A stretch of DNA of 11,014 nt from CAZCBJ01 sp964496705 (GTDB lineage: Bacteria > Chloroflexota > Anaerolineae > Anaerolineales > Anaerolineaceae): contig CAZCBJ010000124.1 in NCBI GenBank assembly GCA_964496705.1, forward strand, positions 1-11,014. The letters are read 5' to 3'. How positions within the stretch are numbered: position 1 is the first letter of the stretch; the number at the start of each line of letters is the position of its first letter. The notes beneath the pieces are model-generated. The model had not been told where the DNA came from, made no database searches, and was given only the letters and a program-made list of their open reading frames with translations. The position numbers and the translations under genes are program-made. Below are positions 7,268-11,014 of this stretch, piece by piece.

Positions 7268-10200
7268 ATGAAACGAAGACATGCTTTTTACCAGTTGATG
7301 ACTGGAATGGTGTTGATTTCCATGCTGCTGGCGACGCTGTCGCCAGTGCAGGCGGCTCCCCCTGCCCAGGAGGAAGACCCTCTTCTCACCGAAGACTTGA
7401 CTTTCACCATCTCAGGCGCAGTGGTGGATGCACAGGGAGACCCACTTCGCGACGTAACCATCACTACCGATCAGGGGCTGATGGCGGTCACCGCGCCAGA
7501 CGGCACATATCTGCTCAGCGGTGTGGACGCCGGCGATCATCTGGTTATTCCTTCGCTGGAGGGCACCCGCTTACTGCCGCTATACCGGGCGGTTCGAGTG
7601 GTGGACGCTAATGTGAGCGGGGTGGATTTTTTCGAGCCAACCGGCGCACAACCCAGCCGCGAAGCCTTTGTGGATGCGCTTGGTCCGGCAGAACCGGCGG
7701 AGACGCTGAACCCCAAAACAGACGGCTCCTGGTCTCCTCCGCTGGTGAGTGAACCGCTGGCGGAAGGGGATGAATTGGAAGCCCAGGCAGCCTTCATCCT
7801 GGGCTTGCCGGGCAAGGTGTACCGCTACGAAACCAGCAAAGGCACCACCGAAGGCGCATACCTCACCGATGCGAATCATATCAACGATCCAGCCGGTATC
7901 TTCATTGACAGCAGCGATCACCTGCTGGTCGCCGAGCGAGCCGGGCGGCGTTTGCTGGGCTATGATTCTGGCGGTTCACAAATCTTCAGCGTGGGTATTC
8001 CGGGGGTGGGGTACTACGACAAAACATTGTTTGTCAATCCGCAGGATGTCGCCCGCGATGCGGCGGGGAATTATTGGCTGGTCGAATCGCACCGCCTGGT
8101 GCAATTGGATGCTTCACAAAATTTCCTTCGCCAGGTACCTGCGGCAAAACCCGGGTTGGCGGGGGATAGCAACGACCACTTTCGTCATCCAGAAGGGGTT
8201 GCGCTGGGAGATGACCTGCTATTTGTCTCTGACAGCGGCAACCAGCGCATCCAGGTCTATACCTTTGCCGGCGGTAATCCAGTGTATCTGCGCACCATTG
8301 GCGAGACGGGTGTGACAGGCGCAGATGATTCGCATTTCGATCACCCCGGCAAGCTGGTCTATTACAATCATGCGCTGTATATTGCTGATACAGGCAATGA
8401 CCGCATCATGCGCTGTGAGCTGACCACCGCGGGTTCATCCTGTGCGCCAGTTGTTTTCAGCGGCGCGGTGATCTTGGCTGTGCCGCTGGTTGCTCCGTCA
8501 GCGGTCGCTTTCAGCGCGACGACGATGTTTGTGGCCGACGCGGGGAATTACCGCGTGCTGGCCTGTAATCTGAATGGCAGCAATTGCGCCCATTTTGCCG
8601 GTACGGCGGGGGTCAGGGGATATGATGCCGACCAGTTTGTATGGGTTTCCGACCTGGCGGTCAGTTCAAACGGCAAGATTTTTGCCAGCGACGCGGATAA
8701 TCACCGTGTGCAGGTCTATGACGACGCGGGAATCCTACTTTCCACGTACGGCTCAACGTATGCCAGCGGTGAGCCGCAACCTTACACCACCAACAACTCG
8801 ACTTTCAATCAACCCAGCGGGTTGGCCATCGGGGTGGAGTCCTCGATTTCATATTTGTATGTCGCCGAAAATGCCGGCCGCCGGCTGGTCAAATACAATC
8901 TCAGCACGGACAGCGTGGTCTGGTCGCGCGGCACACCTGGCGTGTACGGCAGCGACGACGCCCACTTCGGCACCTGGTCGGGCGGACCGCAGGGCAATCT
9001 GGCGCGCGACAGCAAGGGGCGCATCTATGTTGCCGATACCACCAACCACCGCGTGTTAATTTACCTGTCCAGCGGCGGTCTGTGGGGTGTTCTGGGGGAG
9101 GCGGGCGTACCCGGCAGCGATAACGAGCATTTCAATTATCCCACCGGTATCGCTGTGGCCGCCAATGATGATATTTATATTGCCGACAGCGGTAATCACC
9201 GTATCCAGGTGTATGACAAAAACCGCAATTTCAAGTCCACCCTGGGGCGGGCAGGCGAGGCTGGCAATGACAGTGCGCATTTTAACTGGCCGATGGGCGT
9301 GGCGGTGGATGGTTCGTCAACGATCTTTGTGGCCGATACACTCAATCAGCGGGTGCAGAAATGCGATTTAGGCCGCAATTGCGTGCCGTTTGCCGGGAAA
9401 ACCGGCGTTTCAGCTGCTGGTTTCGATTATTTAAGCCAGCCGAAAGCTGTGCATGTGGCGGTGAACCAGGTGTTTGTGGTCGACTCGGGGAACAACCGGG
9501 TGCTGGTCTTTGACCTGGACGGCGCTTTCCGCACGGTGATTGGCGGCGGCTGGGGCACGCGCAGCGGTGATCTGCGCGATGCCGCCGGGATCGCGGTTGA
9601 AACAAATGGGACGGTGTATGTGTCTGACCCGGTCAATCAGCGCATCCAAAAGTATGCCTATGGGCTGACCGGCTGGACGCAGTTGGCGTTGAGTGGATTT
9701 GGTTATCAATACAAGCCGCAGGTTCAAGCATTGGAAGCCTATGGGGGCAACCTGTATGTCAGCCTTCTGAACAGCAAGACGATGACCGCCGAACTGCAGC
9801 GCATGGATGCGAATGGCAACTGGTCGTTGGTCACGCAGGATGGCTTTGGCAATGCGGATAACAAAGCGATCAATGATCTGGTTGAATTCAACGGTGGATT
9901 ATATGCCTCCACCTGGAACGAGGCGGGCGGCGGACAGGTTTGGTCTTCCACTGATGGGGCTGCCTGGACGCAGATGAGCCTGCCCGCAGGATTTGACGCC
10001 TGGAATGCGGAAATTAGTCAGATGGCGGTCTTTAACAACCAGTTGTTCATTGGCACAATGGTATACGGCGACGGAACGCCGCCGCACGGCGCGCAGATCT
10101 GGGCTTATGATCCGCTGACCACCGATTGGACGCTGGTGTTCGACGCGCCTGAAACAGACATGCAGGCGGTCAAATCGTTTGCTGTGATGGGCGATTATCT

Positions 10201-11014
10201 CTACGCCGGCTTGGCGGATCATGCCAACGGCGGGCAAATTTTCCGCTGTTCAACCGCCGTCTGTACATCTACTGCTGATTGGGAGCATGTATTTGTGGAT
10301 GGCAACGGCAGCGCTGATGCGGCTGCGGTGGACGGCCTGGCAGTATTTAATAATGGCTCTGATCAATTGTACGCCGGGGTGACCAACCTGACCGACGGCG
10401 CGATGGTTTTTGAAGGGGATTGCGATGATCTCGGCTGCGACTGGTCGCAGGTCAACACCTCCGGCTTTGGATCAACCAGCAATGCCCAACTGAGCGCGCT
10501 GCAGGTTTTTAACAGCCAGTTGCTGGCGGTAACACGCAATTCCGAGACCGGTACGCAGATTTGGGGCTACAGCGGCTCCAACTGGTCTGCATTCCTGCTG
10601 CACAACGGGTTTGGCTCCAGCACTCAACTGGGTCCTTATGGAAATGCGGCGGTGGGATTGTTTGCCAGCCGGTTGGTGGTCGGCACGATCAATCTCGAAA
10701 ACGGCGCCGGACTGTGGGCTTCTGCGCCGGCCACTTACACCATCAGCGGCACGATCAACGGTTTGTACTCGGATGTCAGTGTGCAGTTGCTGCAGAACGG
10801 AGTCCTGATACAGAGCGCAACCGCCGCGGAGAGCGCTGGCGGCGCATTCTCCTTCAACCCGGTTCCGGATGGAGTCTATGTGGTCAAGCCGTTTTCCGCA
10901 TCGCACAGCTTCATACCCCGTTCGCGCATTGTGACCGTGACCGGGGCTAACCAGACTTTGCCGGCTTACCTGGCGAAGTATTCCTGGCTGCCCCTGTCCT
11001 CGCCGGTGGATGGC
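7268..11014 (+). CDS. Exported multi-beta-propeller protein (NHL repeats, carboxypeptidase-regulatory-like domains), C-terminus beyond the window
   Basis: The frame is open for 1249 codons to the window edge. The ATG at 7268 is chosen over the one at 7262 because AGGAG stands 6 nt before it, against no spacing for the first. Residues 1-29 form a Sec signal peptide (MKRRH, a hydrophobic core, then VQA-A), so the product is exported. Residues 44-123 are a carboxypeptidase-regulatory-like beta-sandwich (ISGAVVDAQGDPLRDVTITT, PDGTYLLSGVDAG). Twelve NHL-type blades follow (about 190-800), then seven blades of another repeat type (about 815-1150), then a second beta-sandwich (1157-1232, ISGTINGLYSDVSVQLLQNG). 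All ten cysteines occur as five close pairs. No catalytic motif is visible, so a binding, adhesion or scaffold role at the cell surface is likeliest. The anchor, if any, lies outside the window. It is the only plus-strand gene here. Fold assignment is firm; function is unknown. Confidence 0.93.
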   Translation, partial: MKRRHAFYQLMTGMVLISMLLATLSPVQAAPPAQEEDPLLTEDLTFTISGAVVDAQGDPLRDVTITTDQGLMAVTAPDGTYLLSGVDAGDHLVIPSLEGTRLLPLYRAVRVVDANVSGVDFFEPTGAQPSREAFVDALGPAEPAETLNPKTDGSWSPPLVSEPLAEGDELEAQAAFILGLPGKVYRYETSKGTTEGAYLTDANHINDPAGIFIDSSDHLLVAERAGRRLLGYDSGGSQIFSVGIPGVGYYDKTLFVNPQDVARDAAGNYWLVESHRLVQLDASQNFLRQVPAAKPGLAGDSNDHFRHPEGVALGDDLLFVSDSGNQRIQVYTFAGGNPVYLRTIGETGVTGADDSHFDHPGKLVYYNHALYIADTGNDRIMRCELTTAGSSCAPVVFSGAVILAVPLVAPSAVAFSATTMFVADAGNYRVLACNLNGSNCAHFAGTAGVRGYDADQFVWVSDLAVSSNGKIFASDADNHRVQVYDDAGILLSTYGSTYASGEPQPYTTNNSTFNQPSGLAIGVESSISYLYVAENAGRRLVKYNLSTDSVVWSRGTPGVYGSDDAHFGTWSGGPQGNLARDSKGRIYVADTTNHRVLIYLSSGGLWGVLGEAGVPGSDNEHFNYPTGIAVAANDDIYIADSGNHRIQVYDKNRNFKSTLGRAGEAGNDSAHFNWPMGVAVDGSSTIFVADTLNQRVQKCDLGRNCVPFAGKTGVSAAGFDYLSQPKAVHVAVNQVFVVDSGNNRVLVFDLDGAFRTVIGGGWGTRSGDLRDAAGIAVETNGTVYVSDPVNQRIQKYAYGLTGWTQLALSGFGYQYKPQVQALEAYGGNLYVSLLNSKTMTAELQRMDANGNWSLVTQDGFGNADNKAINDLVEFNGGLYASTWNEAGGGQVWSSTDGAAWTQMSLPAGFDAWNAEISQMAVFNNQLFIGTMVYGDGTPPHGAQIWAYDPLTTDWTLVFDAPETDMQAVKSFAVMGDYLYAGLADHANGGQIFRCSTAVCTSTADWEHVFVDGNGSADAAAVDGLAVFNNGSDQLYAGVTNLTDGAMVFEGDCDDLGCDWSQVNTSGFGSTSNAQLSALQVFNSQLLAVTRNSETGTQIWGYSGSNWSAFLLHNGFGSSTQLGPYGNAAVGLFASRLVVGTINLENGAGLWASAPATYTISGTINGLYSDVSVQLLQNGVLIQSATAAESAGGAFSFNPVPDGVYVVKPFSASHSFIPRSRIVTVTGANQTLPAYLAKYSWLPLSSPVDG
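7922..9658 (+). repeat. Twelve NHL-type propeller repeats in the exported protein
   Basis: The blade core (pattern Y/F-V-A-D-x-x-N-x-R-V/I-x-x-Y) begins at residues 219, 269, 318, 371, 420, 471, 530, 586, 636, 686, 735 and 783. Typical examples are LFVSDSGNQRIQV, IYIADSGNHRIQVYD and IFVADTLNQRVQKCD. Steps are mostly 49-53 residues and are exactly 50 between 586, 636 and 686. Before most cores stands the usual linker of G-x-x-G, then H-F-x-x-P, then G-hydrophobic-A-V. Twelve blades fit two six-bladed propellers, the usual size for NHL proteins. The blade at 269 (YWLVESHRLVQLDA) is the most degenerate. The repeats are diverged at DNA level, so they are old. Confidence 0.85.
9752..10717 (+). repeat. 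Seven repeats of a second, non-NHL propeller type
   Basis: After the NHL region the repeat style changes to G-F-G near the start, then F-N-x-x-L-Y-x-G-T, then G-x-Q-I-W. Cores begin at residues 829 (NLYVSL), 878 (GLYAST), 926 (QLFIGT), 978 (YLYAGL), 1034 (QLYAGV), 1085 (QLLAVT) and 1136 (RLVVGT), at steps of 48-56. Seven such beta-rich units fit one seven-bladed propeller. I do not recognise a named family for this repeat; kelch-like and sialidase-like Asp-box folds are the nearest in style, but the glycine-doublet kelch signature and the SxDxGxTW Asp box are not properly present (one near match, SSTDGAAWTQ). Confidence 0.7.

Noticed and set aside
7749..9371. Plus-strand frames of 94-188 codons inside the propeller gene (7749-8315, 8574-9059, 9087-9371) and minus-strand frames opposite it
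   Set aside because: They overlap a continuous 1249-codon frame with clear repeat structure. Their products are rich in W, R, S and P without any family pattern, as is usual for shadow frames in GC-rich DNA.

Overview
The window reads as a chromosomal segment of a Gram-type-neutral bacterium with moderately high GC, sigma70-type promoters spaced at 17 bp, and a Sec-exported multi-propeller protein. The mix (diverged APH-fold kinases, a two-S1-domain protein beside pyrG, an NHL/carboxypeptidase-regulatory surface protein) looks most like Chloroflexota, probably Anaerolineae. That placement is inference from gene style, not from a marker comparison.

Minus-strand block, 1-6959, read right to left. 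A two-S1-domain RNA-binding protein (start 6894) has a perfect consensus promoter at 6931-6959 and ends at a textbook terminator at 6001-6031. Next is pyrG (CTP synthase), whose natural ATG at 5883 is followed after 12 codons by a one-base deletion that breaks the frame. Right after pyrG a strong promoter (4239-4267) starts a compact three-gene unit: two tandem, diverged aminoglycoside-phosphotransferase/choline-kinase-fold proteins that overlap by 11 bp, then an MFS_3-type 12-helix exporter 4 bp further on. A further promoter, whose -35 lies inside the end of the MFS gene, serves enolase, whose first 149 codons lie at the window's left edge.

Plus-strand block, 6987-11014. A second strong promoter (6987-7015) sits back to back with the S1 promoter. 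After a leader of roughly 245 nt it drives one very long gene that starts at 7268 and is still open at the window edge (1249 codons seen). The product has a signal peptide, an N-terminal carboxypeptidase-regulatory-like beta-sandwich, twelve NHL-type repeats (enough for two six-bladed propellers), seven repeats of a different, unnamed propeller type, and a second beta-sandwich. All ten of its cysteines fall in five close pairs.

Working picture: S1 protein, pyrG and enolase are housekeeping functions. The kinase-kinase-MFS unit looks like a small-molecule modification-plus-export module of unknown substrate. The long plus-strand gene is an extracellular or surface protein. I see no CRISPR array, transposon, tRNA, rRNA, phage gene or recognisable defence system. 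The least explained items are the kinase-kinase-MFS module, the 6+6+7 propeller protein, the leader hairpins upstream of pyrG, and the break in pyrG.
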